From Anaeromyxobacter diazotrophicus (lineage in GTDB: Bacteria > Myxococcota > Myxococcia > Myxococcales > Anaeromyxobacteraceae), in NCBI RefSeq assembly GCF_013340205.1, contig NZ_BJTG01000009.1, positions 62,001 to 126,000 of the forward strand: DNA of 64,000 nucleotides. The letters are read 5' to 3'. This document shows, piece by piece, positions 8,451 to 17,614 of the stretch. How positions within the stretch are numbered: the stretch's first letter is position 1; every line of letters starts with the position of its first letter. The notes below the pieces were generated by a model, which was not told where the DNA came from, made no database searches, and saw only the letters and a program-made list of their open reading frames with translations. Made by a program: the position numbers and the translations under genes.

Positions 8451-9206
8451 CTAGTAGCCCGGGGTCCTGCCGCCCCCCTGCGAAGGCGTCTGCTCCGGCG
8501 GCGGCTGCGAGGTGCCGGAGGACCCGCTGCTGCTCGAGCCCGTACCGGTGCTCCCGCTGCTCCCGGTGCTCGAGTCTCCCGTCGCTCCTGCCTTGCTCAC
8601 GCTGATGGTGACGGCCGTCGGCCCGTTCACCGAAGGCTCGTAGGCCACGCGAGCTTGCTGGCCTTCCTGGATCTGGTCCGCCGTGCTGGTCCGGCCGTGG
8701 ATCTTCACCTGCGTCGAGTCGTTGATCCGGATCCGCATCGCCTGCCCGCTGGGAGGCTGCACGACCACCTCGTCCGGCCTGACCTGGGTGACGAGCCCCG
8801 CCGCCACCTGCTGCCCCTTGGAGACGTCCTGGGTCTGCTGGGACAGCGCGCTCGCGGCCCGCTGCTGCTGCTGCTGCGCCTGCTGCGTCGCCTGCTTGCT
8901 CTCCTGGTTCGCCTGGAGCTGGAGCTGCTCGGCCTTCGCCTGCTCCTGCCGCGCCGTCTCCTGGTCCTGGCGCAGCTTCTCCTGGTCGTTGCGGACGCGC
9001 GCCTGCGCCTCGGCGGACTTCTGCGACTGCTCCGTCGCGGCCTTCTGCGACTCCGCCGCCCGCTTCAGGGCCTGCTCGGAGGCCTGCTGAGAGGACGCGA
9101 CCTCTCGCGTCGTGGGGTTGGGGCTCTCGCTCGCTTGTTTCGACGTGCTCGCGCAGGCTCCGATGGCGAGCAGCCCTGCGCAGGGCAGTACGTATCTGAC
9201 GTTCAT
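8451..9206 (-). CDS. Coiled-coil lipoprotein
   Basis: A 251-residue lipoprotein. The signal MNVRYVLPCAGLLAIGAC carries the lipobox L-A-I-G-A-C, with Cys18 the lipidation site. Residues about 25-125 are a long Gln/Ala/Glu/Lys-rich helix (SQQASEQALKRAAESQKAAT onward), a likely coiled coil that could extend through the periplasm. Residues about 130-205 form a compact beta-rich part (KGQQVAAGLVTQVRPDEVVV, AMRIRINDSTQVKIHGR) resembling the DUF5666 type. The tail is Ser/Gly-rich (GSSGSTGTGSSSSGSSG) and flexible. The start is the ATG at 9206. It probably bridges the outer membrane and periplasm. No specific function is known. Confidence 0.8.
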   Translation of the reverse strand: MNVRYVLPCAGLLAIGACASTSKQASESPNPTTREVASSQQASEQALKRAAESQKAATEQSQKSAEAQARVRNDQEKLRQDQETARQEQAKAEQLQLQANQESKQATQQAQQQQQRAASALSQQTQDVSKGQQVAAGLVTQVRPDEVVVQPPSGQAMRIRINDSTQVKIHGRTSTADQIQEGQQARVAYEPSVNGPTAVTISVSKAGATGDSSTGSSGSTGTGSSSSGSSGTSQPPPEQTPSQGGGRTPGY

Positions 9207-9350
9207 GGTCGTTCTCCCGTGCCTGAAAGGTGATGCACGAGGCGCCGAAGCTGCAACGGCGACGCCGTTGTCCTTCATCAAGAGCTCGGTCGCACCGCTC
9301 GTGTACGGTGCGCGCACGATGGCCTCCGGGGCCGCGGGAGGAGGAGCTCC

Positions 9351-9980
9351 ATGCGCTGGAACGGACAGGTGAAGAGCCTCGCGAGAACCGTCGGAGCCGT
9401 CGCCCTCGTCCTCGCCGCGGGCGCGCATCGCCTCGCGCGGGCGGACGAGCTCGCGGCGTCCGTGCCCGCGGGCGGGCTGCCCCCTTCCCCCGCGATCGTC
9501 GACGCCGGCCCGGGGGACTCCCAGCGAATCCTCGGGCTCACGCTCCAGGCCGGCCCGTTCGCCGGCTTCGGCGCCGGGCTGCAGGTCGGCACGCCGGACG
9601 TCGGCGTGCGCGCCGCGGTGGGCTGGACGCCGCTCCTGCTCGTCAGCACCGGCTCCTCGGACCTCCACTTCTACAGCACGCTCCAGGTGTCCCCGGATCT
9701 CTACGTCCGCCTCCTGAGCCTCCGGACGACGACGCACCTCGGCGCTCAGATGGGCTACCGCTACAGCTCGGCGCTGGGCCACGGGCTCGCCGTCGGCGGC
9801 TACCTGCAGTTCGCGCTCTACCGCGCGGTCGACGGCCTCGTCACCGGGGGCCTCCTCCTCTATCCCGACGGGGAAGCGCACCTGCGAAGCGCTGAGCACC
9901 TGTCGAGCAGCACCGGATTCTCGTTCCCCGGCCCGAACGCGAGCCTCGGCATCAGCCTCGGCCTCGCGTTCTTCCCCTGA
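9351..9980 (+). CDS. Secreted hypothetical, probable outer-membrane beta-barrel
   Basis: A 209-residue protein. It starts with a signal peptide (VKSLARTVGAVALVLAAGAH, cleavage near ARADE) after a strong GGAGGAGGAG. The mature part alternates hydrophobic and polar residues in short strands: RILGLTLQAGPFAGFGAGLQ, VGVRAAVGWTPLLLV, TTTHLGAQMGYRYSSALGH, LAVGGYLQFALYRAV. It ends with ASLGISLGLAFFP, where a terminal aromatic segment is typical of outer-membrane barrels. No family was recognised. It is divergent from the coiled-coil lipoprotein, with a shared 144-bp promoter region. Confidence 0.7.
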   Translation: MRWNGQVKSLARTVGAVALVLAAGAHRLARADELAASVPAGGLPPSPAIVDAGPGDSQRILGLTLQAGPFAGFGAGLQVGTPDVGVRAAVGWTPLLLVSTGSSDLHFYSTLQVSPDLYVRLLSLRTTTHLGAQMGYRYSSALGHGLAVGGYLQFALYRAVDGLVTGGLLLYPDGEAHLRSAEHLSSSTGFSFPGPNASLGISLGLAFFP

Positions 9981-9995
9981 GCGCGCCCCCCCAGG

Positions 9996-10982
9996 TCACC
10001 ACGCGCAGCGCGACAGCGCGTCCGCGGCGGGGGCCCGGGACGGCAGGGCGCCGGAGGGCCGCACCGCCCGCAGCGCGCCCGCGCCGTCGTACCAGCCCAC
10101 TTCCACGGCTCCGTCTTCGAAACGGACGGTCAGCTTCACCACCCGCTCGCCGTCGAGCAGCGCCACCCGCTCCAGCGTTCTCCCATCGCAGGTGAGCCGC
10201 CGCCTCTCCTCACGGAGCTCGCCAGCCGCGGCGCGGCGCTCGACGTCTTCGGCGACCGCCGGCGACGCGCCAGCGGCGTGGGCCTCGACCTCGGCCTCCG
10301 CCGGTGCAGCGCGGCGCGCGGCCTCCGGGGCGCGCAGCGCCGCCGCGCGCTCCGGCGCGGCGGCGAAGGCCGGCACGGGGGGGCGCGCGGCCGGAGCCGG
10401 TGCCGCAGCAGGCGCGGCGCCGCGCTCCGCCCTGGCGAGATCCTGCTGGGAAGCCCTCGGCCGCGCGGCGGCCGCGGGGCCCGGCAGCCGCTTCGCAGCC
10501 GGCGGCCGCGCAGCGGCCGGCCCCGGCGCGAGGCTCGGCGCCGGCGCGGGACCGGGCACGGGCGCGGGCGGCCCCGGGGCGACGCGCGGAGCGACGTCCT
10601 CCATCGGCACCAGGTCGCCCTGCTCGGGAATCGCATCGCCGCCCGGCCAGGCCGGACGCTGGCCGCTCCACCGCAGCGTCACCCCCACCGCCAGCGCGAC
10701 CACCGCCACGGAAGCCGCGAGGGCATAGGCGCGCGCTCGCGCCGGCCGCCCGACCGGCGCGACCGCGCGGCGCGCCGCCGCCACGAGCTCGGCCCGGCCG
10801 CGCGCCGGGACGGGCTCGGGGGCGAGCCGGGCGGCCAGCCGCCGCGCCGCGAGCAGCTCCGCCAGCTCGGCGGCGCAGCGCGGGCACCCGGCGGCGTGCA
10901 GCTCCACCTCGCGCGCCTCGCCGGGCGTGAGCTCGCCGTACGCCACGTCGAGCAGGAGCGGCTGGGCCTGGTCGTGGTTCAC
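9996..10982 (-). CDS. Zinc-finger anti-sigma factor
   Basis: A 328-residue partner of the upstream sigma factor. The N-terminal anti-sigma domain has the ZAS motif H29-x3-C33-x2-C36 (ELHAAGCPRCAAEL). A single membrane helix lies at about residues 80-102 (AYALAASVAVVALAVGVTLRW). The next 170 residues are Pro/Ala-rich and probably disordered, crossing the periplasm. A C-terminal domain of about 80 residues (LTCDGRTLERVALLDGERVV) would sense the signal. The start is a GTG at 10982 inside GTGA, overlapping the sigma stop by 4 nt. By analogy it holds the sigma factor at the membrane until released by a periplasmic cue. Confidence 0.85.
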   Translation of the reverse strand: MNHDQAQPLLLDVAYGELTPGEAREVELHAAGCPRCAAELAELLAARRLAARLAPEPVPARGRAELVAAARRAVAPVGRPARARAYALAASVAVVALAVGVTLRWSGQRPAWPGGDAIPEQGDLVPMEDVAPRVAPGPPAPVPGPAPAPSLAPGPAAARPPAAKRLPGPAAAARPRASQQDLARAERGAAPAAAPAPAARPPVPAFAAAPERAAALRAPEAARRAAPAEAEVEAHAAGASPAVAEDVERRAAAGELREERRRLTCDGRTLERVALLDGERVVKLTVRFEDGAVEVGWYDGAGALRAVRPSGALPSRAPAADALSRCAW

Positions 10983-11584
10983 GGCGCCGTGCCCTCCAGC
11001 GCCGGCTCGCCCCCCGCGGTGACGCCCATCGCGGCCAGCGTCCGCCGGAGCCCCTCCAGCGCGTAGCGCATCCGGCTCTTCACGGTCGGCACGGGGGCCC
11101 CCGTGATCTCGGCGATCTCGGCGAAGCCGACCCCTTCGTACTCCCGCAGCAGGAACACCTCCCGCTGCTCCGCCGGGAGCTCGGCGATCGCCCGCTCCAG
11201 CGCCGGCTGCAGGAGCAGGTCGAGCGCGGCTTCCTCCGGCGACCGCCCGGGCGCGGGGAGGTCCGCGAAGGATCGGTCCCCGCGGGCGTCGTCGAGGGAG
11301 GCGTGGCGGCGGTGCGTCATGCGACGGGCCTCGTCGGCGGCGAGGTTCCGCGCCACCGCGTAGAGCCAGGTCCTGAACCTCGCGCGCTCCTCCCAGCGCG
11401 GCGCCGCTCCGAGGAAGCGCATCCAGCACTCCTGCGTGAGGTCCTCCGCCCGCGCGCGGTCGCGGACGAACCGGGCGAGGAACCGGTACACGCCGGCGCG
11501 GTGCCGGTCCACCAGCGCCTCGAACGCCGCGACGTCGCCTCGCTGATAACGCAGCACGAGCGCCTCGTCGGTGTCCTGTGGCAC
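10979..11584 (-). CDS. ECF-type RNA polymerase sigma factor
   Basis: A 201-residue sigma-70 family ECF factor. Region 2 spans about residues 10-80 (ALVDRHRAGVYRFLARFVRD, AEDLTQECWMRFLGAAPRW, FRTWLYAVARNLAADEAR). Region 4 spans about 130-185 (LPAEQREVFLLREYEGVGFA, EIAEITGAPVPTVKSRMRYA), where the helix-turn-helix reads the -35 element. The start is a GTG at 11584 with GGGGAAGGA about 10 nt upstream. It overlaps its cognate anti-sigma gene by 4 nt. The secreted protein divergently encoded from 11723 may be a target, but no shared promoter motif was established. Confidence 0.9.
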   Translation of the reverse strand: MPQDTDEALVLRYQRGDVAAFEALVDRHRAGVYRFLARFVRDRARAEDLTQECWMRFLGAAPRWEERARFRTWLYAVARNLAADEARRMTHRRHASLDDARGDRSFADLPAPGRSPEEAALDLLLQPALERAIAELPAEQREVFLLREYEGVGFAEIAEITGAPVPTVKSRMRYALEGLRRTLAAMGVTAGGEPALEGTAP

Positions 11585-11722
11585 CTGTCGTCCCGGTCCT
11601 TCCCCGCTGGTCCTGGAACGCGCCAGCGCGGAGGAGGATCTACGCCATCTTAGCTCGGCCCTGCGCGGGGCGGCAGATCCGCCGGCGGGCCCGTGCGTTC
11701 GAGCGAGGAGGAGGAACCACGC

Positions 11723-12565
11723 ATGCATCCCATGACCGTCGCCGCCGCGCTCGCCGCGCTCACCTGGCTCACCCCCACCGCCGGCCTGGCGCGCGCGCCC
11801 GCCGCGCGCTCCGGGCCCTTCCGGCTGGAGGTCCTCGACGCCGGCGGACGCCCGCTGCCGGCGTTCTCCCAGGGCGGCCGGACCTACGTCCTCGGCGCGC
11901 TCGGCGAGCGCTACCTGCTCCGGGTGCGCAACGGCGGGCCTCGCCGCGTGGAGGCGGTGGTCTCGGTGGACGGCCGCGACGTCGTCGACGGCGGCCCCGC
12001 CGGCTGGGAGAAGCGCGGGTACCTCATCGACGCCGGCGCCGAGGTCACGCTCGACGGGTTCCGCCTGTCGCGGGCGACCGTGGCCGCCTTCCGGTTCAGC
12101 AGCGTGCCGCGTTCCTATGCCGCGCTCATGGGCGATGCGCGCGACGTGGGCGTCATCGGCGTGGCCGTGTTCATCGAGCGCGAGCGCCCGCCGCGGCTGG
12201 CTCGACCGCTGCGGGAGCTGGAGTCGCGCCCCGGGCTGGCGCCGGCCCCCCGCGGCGCCGGGAGCGACGCAGGAGCCTCCGCAGCCCCCGGCGAGCGGAG
12301 CGCGCGCCGGCCCGGGCTCGGCACGGCCTTCGGAGAGGAGCGCGACTCGCCCGTGCAGCTCGTCGCGTTCGAGCGCGCCTCGTCGCGTCCCGCGACCATG
12401 CTCTCCGTGCGCTACGACGATCGCGTGGGGCTCCTCGCGGCCGGGGTCGAGCTCGACGGCCGTTGGACCCGGCGCGAGGAGGCGCGGCTGCGCGAGGAGG
12501 CCGAGCCGTTCCGCCGCAGCGGCGGCTTCGCCCAGCCGCCGCCGGGCTGGAGCTCCGAGCGGTAG
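11723..12565 (+). CDS. Exported protein of unknown function
   Basis: A 280-residue protein; the start was set at the ATG at 11723 because GAGGAGGAGG lies 5-14 nt upstream. A signal peptide (MTVAAALAALTWLTPTAGLA) is cleaved near ARAPA. The first 150 mature residues are beta-rich (FRLEVLDAGGRPLPAFSQGG, YLLRVRNGGPRRVEAVVSVD), then GYLIDAGAEVTLDGFRLSRA and FRFSSVPRSYAALMGDARDV. This pattern looks like a domain of unknown function found next to ECF sigma genes. A 60-residue Pro/Gly/Ala linker and a C-terminal charged segment follow. Its position divergent from the sigma/anti-sigma pair suggests envelope stress or surface biology. Confidence 0.75.
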   Translation: MHPMTVAAALAALTWLTPTAGLARAPAARSGPFRLEVLDAGGRPLPAFSQGGRTYVLGALGERYLLRVRNGGPRRVEAVVSVDGRDVVDGGPAGWEKRGYLIDAGAEVTLDGFRLSRATVAAFRFSSVPRSYAALMGDARDVGVIGVAVFIERERPPRLARPLRELESRPGLAPAPRGAGSDAGASAAPGERSARRPGLGTAFGEERDSPVQLVAFERASSRPATMLSVRYDDRVGLLAAGVELDGRWTRREEARLREEAEPFRRSGGFAQPPPGWSSER

Positions 12566-12687
12566 CCCTTGGATCCCCGACACGCTCGCGCTCGCCCGGC
12601 CGCTCGCGCCCAGTGCGCGCCCCGACGATGCCACGTGCTACCTTTGAGGTGCGGCGCCGCGCTGGGCGGCCCGCGGCCGGGGGGCCC

Positions 12688-14871
12688 ATGGCGCACCAGG
12701 GAGAGCGAGCCACGCTGCAGGTGCCCGGGCCGCCCGAGGCTGCTCCCGTGCTGCGGCGCGACGCCGAGGCGCTCCTCCGGCTCGTCGTCGAGAGCACGCC
12801 GGGCGCCATCGCCATCTTCGACCGTCACATGCGCTACCTCGCGGTCAGCCGCCGCTGGCAGGAGGCGTACCGGCTCCGCGGCGAGGACGTGCTCGGCCGC
12901 TCCCACTACGAGGTGTTCCCCGAGCTCCCGGAGCGCTGGAAGGAGGTCCATCGCCGCTGCCTGGCGGGCGCCGTCGAGTCGTGCGACGAGGACCCCTTCG
13001 TGCGTGCCGACGGCCGGCTCGACTGGGTCAAGTGGGAGATCCGCCCCTGGTACGACGCCGCCGGCGAGATCGGCGGCCTCGTGCTGCTGAGCGAGGTGGT
13101 GACGGGGCGGAAGCTGGCCGAAGAGGCGCTCCGCCGCAAGCACCGCGCGCTCCTCATGCTGACGCGCTGCACCGAGGCGATGCTCCGCGCCGAGACCGAG
13201 GAGGCGCTGTACGCCGAGGTCTGTCGCGTCATCGTGGAGACCGGCGGCTACCCGATGTGCTGGGTGGGCGCTCCCCAGGAGGACGAGCGCAGGTCCGTCG
13301 TCCCCGTCGCCAGCGCGGGCGACGCGGGCGACTACCTGGCCACCGTCGACGTGGTGTGGGCCGACGTCGAGCGCGGCCGCGGGCCCACCGGCACGGCGCT
13401 GCGGACCCTGCGGCCGGTGGTCGGGGTCGACTTCGTCGCCGACCCGGCCCTCGCGCCCTGGCGCGAGTCGGCCCTGCGCCACGGGCTCCGCTGCTCGTCG
13501 GCCCTGCCGCTCGTCTGGGAGGGCGAGCGGCTGGGGGTCCTCACGATGTACTCGGGGGAGGCGCGCGCCTTCGACGAGGCGGAGATCCAGTTCCTCTCCC
13601 AGCTCGCCGACGACCTCGCCTACGGCGTGCACGCGCTCCAGGAACGGGCGCGGCGCGTCGAGGCCGAGCGGCAGCGCGCGGAGGCGCTGGAGCAGCTCGC
13701 CGCCGAGAAGGAGCGGCTCCGCCAGTCCCAGAAGCTCGAGAGCGTCGGGCGGCTGGCGGGCGGCGTCGCGCACGACTTCAACAACCTCCTCACCGTCATC
13801 CTGAGCTGCAGCGAGGCGCTCCGGCGCGACCTCTCCCACGGCCAGCCGCCCGATCCGGAGGACGTGGCCGAGATCCACGCCGCGGGCGAGCGGGCGCGCG
13901 ACCTCACCCGCCAGCTGCTCACCTTCGCGCGCAAGCAGGTCATCGCCCCCGCGCCGCTCGACCTCAACGCGGTGGTGCGCGGCAGCGAGCGGCTGCTGCG
14001 GCGCGTCCTCGGCGAGCAGGTCGAGCTGCACGTGGCGCTCGAGCCGGCGCCGTGGACGGTCCTCTGCGACGCGGCGCAGATGGAGCAGGTGATCCTGAAC
14101 CTGGCGGTGAACGCCCGCGACGCGATGCCGGACGGCGGCCAGCTCTCCCTCGCGACCGCGAACGTCACCGTCGCGCCGGGAGGCGGGGCCGGCGAGCCCG
14201 CCCTGGCGCCCGGCGAGTGGGTCCGCCTCTCCGTGCGCGACGCCGGGCACGGGATGACCGCCGAGGTGAAGGCGCACCTGTTCGAGCCCTTCTTCACCAC
14301 CAAGCGGCAGGGCCAGGGGACGGGGCTCGGGCTCGCCACGGTCTACGGCATCGTGGAGCAGAGCGGCGGCGCGATCCGCGTCGAGAGCGAGCCCGGGCTC
14401 GGTACCACCTTCGAGCTCTGGTTTCCGCGCGCGCGCGCCGCCGCCGCCGCCGCCGCGCCGGCGGCTGCTCCGGCGGCCTCGCCGGGCGCGGCGGGGGTGC
14501 GCGGCTCCGAGACGATCCTGGTGGTGGAGGACGACGCGCAGGTGCGCGAGGTCACGGCGCGGGCGCTGCGCGCGGGCGGCTACCGGGTGCTGGTCGAGGG
14601 CAGCGCCGGGGCCGCGCTCGAGGCCGCGGCGCGGGCGCAGGGCCGGATCGACCTGGTCGTCACCGACGTCGTCATGCCCGACGTCGACGGCCGCGCGCTG
14701 GCCGAGGCGCTGCGCGCCCACCACGGCGTGCGGCGCGTCCTCTTCGTGTCGGGCTACACCCGCGAGCTCATCGACCACGGGTGCGTGCTCGACCGCGGGA
14801 TCGAGTTCTTGCCCAAGCCGTTCACCGCGGCCACGCTCCTCGGGCGAGTCCGGAGCCTGCTGGACGCCTGA
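12688..14871 (+). CDS. PAS-GAF hybrid sensor histidine kinase with receiver
   Basis: A 727-residue soluble hybrid kinase with no membrane helix. A PAS domain at about residues 20-140 (LVVESTPGAIAIFDRHMRYL, SHYEVFPELPERWKEVHRR) is followed by a GAF domain at about 160-320 (GGYPMCWVGAPQEDERRSVV). A coiled-coil linker precedes the HisKA domain with His362 in GGVAHDFNNLLTVIL. The HATPase domain has VILNLAVNARDAMPDGG and GQGTGLGLATVYGIVEQSGG. An Ala-rich linker leads to a C-terminal receiver (TILVVEDDAQ, LVVTDVVMPDVDG, FLPKPFT). An upstream in-frame ATG at 12628 is possible, but neither site has a good RBS. Downstream it converges with the second hybrid kinase gene. Confidence 0.9.
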   Translation: MAHQGERATLQVPGPPEAAPVLRRDAEALLRLVVESTPGAIAIFDRHMRYLAVSRRWQEAYRLRGEDVLGRSHYEVFPELPERWKEVHRRCLAGAVESCDEDPFVRADGRLDWVKWEIRPWYDAAGEIGGLVLLSEVVTGRKLAEEALRRKHRALLMLTRCTEAMLRAETEEALYAEVCRVIVETGGYPMCWVGAPQEDERRSVVPVASAGDAGDYLATVDVVWADVERGRGPTGTALRTLRPVVGVDFVADPALAPWRESALRHGLRCSSALPLVWEGERLGVLTMYSGEARAFDEAEIQFLSQLADDLAYGVHALQERARRVEAERQRAEALEQLAAEKERLRQSQKLESVGRLAGGVAHDFNNLLTVILSCSEALRRDLSHGQPPDPEDVAEIHAAGERARDLTRQLLTFARKQVIAPAPLDLNAVVRGSERLLRRVLGEQVELHVALEPAPWTVLCDAAQMEQVILNLAVNARDAMPDGGQLSLATANVTVAPGGGAGEPALAPGEWVRLSVRDAGHGMTAEVKAHLFEPFFTTKRQGQGTGLGLATVYGIVEQSGGAIRVESEPGLGTTFELWFPRARAAAAAAAPAAAPAASPGAAGVRGSETILVVEDDAQVREVTARALRAGGYRVLVEGSAGAALEAAARAQGRIDLVVTDVVMPDVDGRALAEALRAHHGVRRVLFVSGYTRELIDHGCVLDRGIEFLPKPFTAATLLGRVRSLLDA

Positions 14872-14890
14872 GCCGGCGGCCGGGCGGGCG

Positions 14891-17614
14891 TCAGGCGCCG
14901 GCGAGGGCCTGGTGCAGCGCCTCCGCGAGCTGCTCGGCGGTGTAGGGCTTCGCGACCACGCCGCGGAAGCCGTGCCGGCGGTAGTCGCTCATCACCGGAT
15001 CGCTCGAGTAACCGCTCGACACCACCGCGCGGACGCCCGGGTCGAGCGCGAGGAGCTGCCGGAGCGTCTCCTGGCCGCCGAGCCCGCCGGGGAGCGTGAG
15101 ATCCATCACCACCGCCGCGAAGCGCTCGCCCGACCGGAGCGCGCTCGTGTAGAGCCTGAGCGCCTCCGCGCCGTCGCCGGCGGCCGCCGGCTCGTAGCCG
15201 AGGTGGCGCAGCATCCGCAGCGCGATCCGCCGCACCGACTCCTCGTCGTCCACCACCAGCACCCGCCCGCGGCCCTGGCGCGGCGAGCCCGGCGCGGGCC
15301 CCGCCGGGGCGGCCCCCGACGCCGCCGGCACGAAGACGTGGAAGGTCGCCCCGGCGCCCGGCGCCGACTCCGCCGTGACGTGCCCCCCGTGCCGCTTCAC
15401 GATCGAGTAGACCGTCGCCAGCCCGAGGCCGGTGCCGCTGGCCTTGGTCGTGAAGTAGGGATCGAAGATCTTGCCGAGGTGCTCCGGAGGGACGCCCACG
15501 CCCGTGTCGCGGACGGTGAACTCGACGTAGCGCCCGGGCTCGAGGGGCGGGCGCGCCCCGGCCGCGACGTCCAGCTCGGCCGCGCCGATCGCGACCGTGC
15601 CGCCGCCCGGCATGGCCTGCACGGCGTTGAGGATGAGGTTGTGGACCACCTGGTCCATCTGGCCGGGATCCACCTCCACCGCCGGGAGGTCCGGCGGCAG
15701 CGCGAGCTCGCACCGCACGCTCGAGCCGTGCAGCACGAAGCGCGCCGAGGTCTCGATGATCTCCGCGATCGAGGCGGACTGCTTCACCGGCGCGCCGCCC
15801 CGCGAGAACGTGAGCAGCTGCTTCGACAGCGCGGCCGCGCGCATCGCGGCGGCCTCGATCTCGTCCACCTCCTCGCGGAAGCGGGTCGGGGCTCCGTCGA
15901 GCTTCATGACGGAGACGTTGCCGACGATGGCGGCCAGGATGTTGTTGAGGTCGTGGGCGATGCCGCCCGCCAGCAGCCCGAGCGACTCGAGCTTCTCCAT
16001 CTTGGCGAGCTCCGCCTCCAGCTTCTGCTTCTCGGTGACGTCGCGGAAGACGAGCACCGCGCCGATCACGCCCCCGGCCTGGTCGCGGATGGGCGCCGCG
16101 CTGTCCGCCACCGCGCGCCGCGTGCCGTCGCGGGCCAGCAGGACCGCGCGATCGGGCAGCGCGGCGCTCCCTCCGTGCCGGACGATCCGGGCGACGAGGC
16201 TGCCCGCCGCGGGGTCGTGCGCCCCCTCCACGCGGAAGATCTCGTCGATGGGGCGCCCTCGCGCCTCGTCCTGCCGCCAGCCGGTGAGCTGCTCCGCCGC
16301 GGCGTTGACGAGCACGACCCGGCCCTCCACGTCGGTCGTGATGACCCCGTCGCCGATGCTGCGGAGGGTGACCGCGAGCCGCTCCGTCTCGGCCGCGAGC
16401 GCCTCCTCGCGGGCGCGGATGCGGGCGGTCATGTCGTCGAAGGTGGCCGCCAGCCTCCCGATCTCGTCGCGCGTCCGCACCTCGGCCCGCGCCGCGAGAT
16501 CGCCCGCGGCCACCCGCCGCGCCGCGGCGGTGAGCCGCGCGATGGGGCCCGCCAGCCGGGAGGCGGACATCATCGCGAACAGGGCCGCCGCCAGCGCGAG
16601 CGGGAGGGCGAAGGTCAGGGAGCGCCGCGTCTGCTCGCGCACCGGCTCGAGGAACGCCTCCTCGGGCTGGAAGGCCGCGATGCGCCAGGGTCGCGTCGCC
16701 AGCAGCACGACGGCGCCGGCGCTCCGCCCGCCGCCCGCCTTCGCGGTGAAGTGGAGCTCGGGCCCGGCCGCCTCATCCAGCTCGGGCACCAGCGGGAGCG
16801 CCGCCTCCGAGCGCTCCGCCAGCGCGCGCGGGAGCCTGTGCTCCGCCGCCAGCGCGGCCACGCGCGCCGGCGGCAGCGGCGTGGCGAGGCGATAGGCGAG
16901 CTCGGTCGTGTCGCCGTGCGCGAGCCGCAGGCCGTTCTCGTCCACCAGCATCGCGAACGATCCGGGCCCGAGCGTCCCGCTCGCCCGGGCGACGAGGCGC
17001 TGCAGGACCGTCGCGCTGAAGCGCAGCCGGAGGACGCCGACCGGCTGCGCGGCGCGGTTCTCGACCGGGGCGCTGAAGTCGAGGTAGGCCGCGTCGCCCT
17101 CCGTGAACACGACCGAGGAGGCGTAGGCGAGCCCCGTCTCCAGCGCGCCGCGGAACGACTCCCCGCCGGACGGCGCTCCGGCCGGCGCGTCGCCGGCCGG
17201 GTCGGCCGAGTCGGCCACCACCCGGCCGCGCAGATCGAGGAGCGCGCAGGAGGCGATGAAGGTCCGGTCGCGGTGGGTGAGCGAAGCGAGGACCCGCAGG
17301 ACCTGATCGCGCGCGGCGCCCTGCCGGCGCTCCGGGGGCGCCGTCAGGTACTCGACGAGGTCGGGCAGCCTCGCCTCGGTGGCGACCACGCCGAGGTTCG
17401 ACGACACGAACGCGTCCAGGCCGATGGCGGTCTGGGACGCGGACGCGTGGAGCGAGCGGTACGCGGAGGCGGTCACCGCGCTCTCCAGCGCGCGCAGGTC
17501 GAGGTCCACGACCAGCGCGAGCGGGGCCAGCGTCACCACCAGGAAGCCGAGCAGCAGCCGGACGCGGATGGACGCGAGCCAGGGGCCGGCCAGCGCCTCG
17601 GCGCTCCCCCGCAT
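14891..17614 (-). CDS. Membrane hybrid histidine kinase (cache-HAMP-PAS-HK-REC)
   Basis: A 907-residue membrane sensor. TM1 is at about residues 18-40. An extracytoplasmic sensor of about 270 residues (cache-like) follows, then TM2 at about 325-348 and HAMP to about 400 (RLTAAARRVAAGDLAARAEV). The PAS domain has LRSIGDGVITTDVEGRVVLV. HisKA carries the phospho-acceptor His near 550 in LLAGGIAHDLNNILAAIVGN. HATPase has VVHNLILNAVQAMPGGG and GTGLGLATVYSIVKRHGG. The receiver has VLVVDDEESVRRIALRML, VVMDLTLPGG and VVAKPYTAEQLAE. Its ATG at 17614 overlaps the stop of the upstream binding-protein gene (TGATG), so sensor and binding protein are made together. The binding protein probably presents ligand to the cache domain. 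Confidence 0.92.
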   Translation of the reverse strand: MRGSAEALAGPWLASIRVRLLLGFLVVTLAPLALVVDLDLRALESAVTASAYRSLHASASQTAIGLDAFVSSNLGVVATEARLPDLVEYLTAPPERRQGAARDQVLRVLASLTHRDRTFIASCALLDLRGRVVADSADPAGDAPAGAPSGGESFRGALETGLAYASSVVFTEGDAAYLDFSAPVENRAAQPVGVLRLRFSATVLQRLVARASGTLGPGSFAMLVDENGLRLAHGDTTELAYRLATPLPPARVAALAAEHRLPRALAERSEAALPLVPELDEAAGPELHFTAKAGGGRSAGAVVLLATRPWRIAAFQPEEAFLEPVREQTRRSLTFALPLALAAALFAMMSASRLAGPIARLTAAARRVAAGDLAARAEVRTRDEIGRLAATFDDMTARIRAREEALAAETERLAVTLRSIGDGVITTDVEGRVVLVNAAAEQLTGWRQDEARGRPIDEIFRVEGAHDPAAGSLVARIVRHGGSAALPDRAVLLARDGTRRAVADSAAPIRDQAGGVIGAVLVFRDVTEKQKLEAELAKMEKLESLGLLAGGIAHDLNNILAAIVGNVSVMKLDGAPTRFREEVDEIEAAAMRAAALSKQLLTFSRGGAPVKQSASIAEIIETSARFVLHGSSVRCELALPPDLPAVEVDPGQMDQVVHNLILNAVQAMPGGGTVAIGAAELDVAAGARPPLEPGRYVEFTVRDTGVGVPPEHLGKIFDPYFTTKASGTGLGLATVYSIVKRHGGHVTAESAPGAGATFHVFVPAASGAAPAGPAPGSPRQGRGRVLVVDDEESVRRIALRMLRHLGYEPAAAGDGAEALRLYTSALRSGERFAAVVMDLTLPGGLGGQETLRQLLALDPGVRAVVSSGYSSDPVMSDYRRHGFRGVVAKPYTAEQLAEALHQALAGA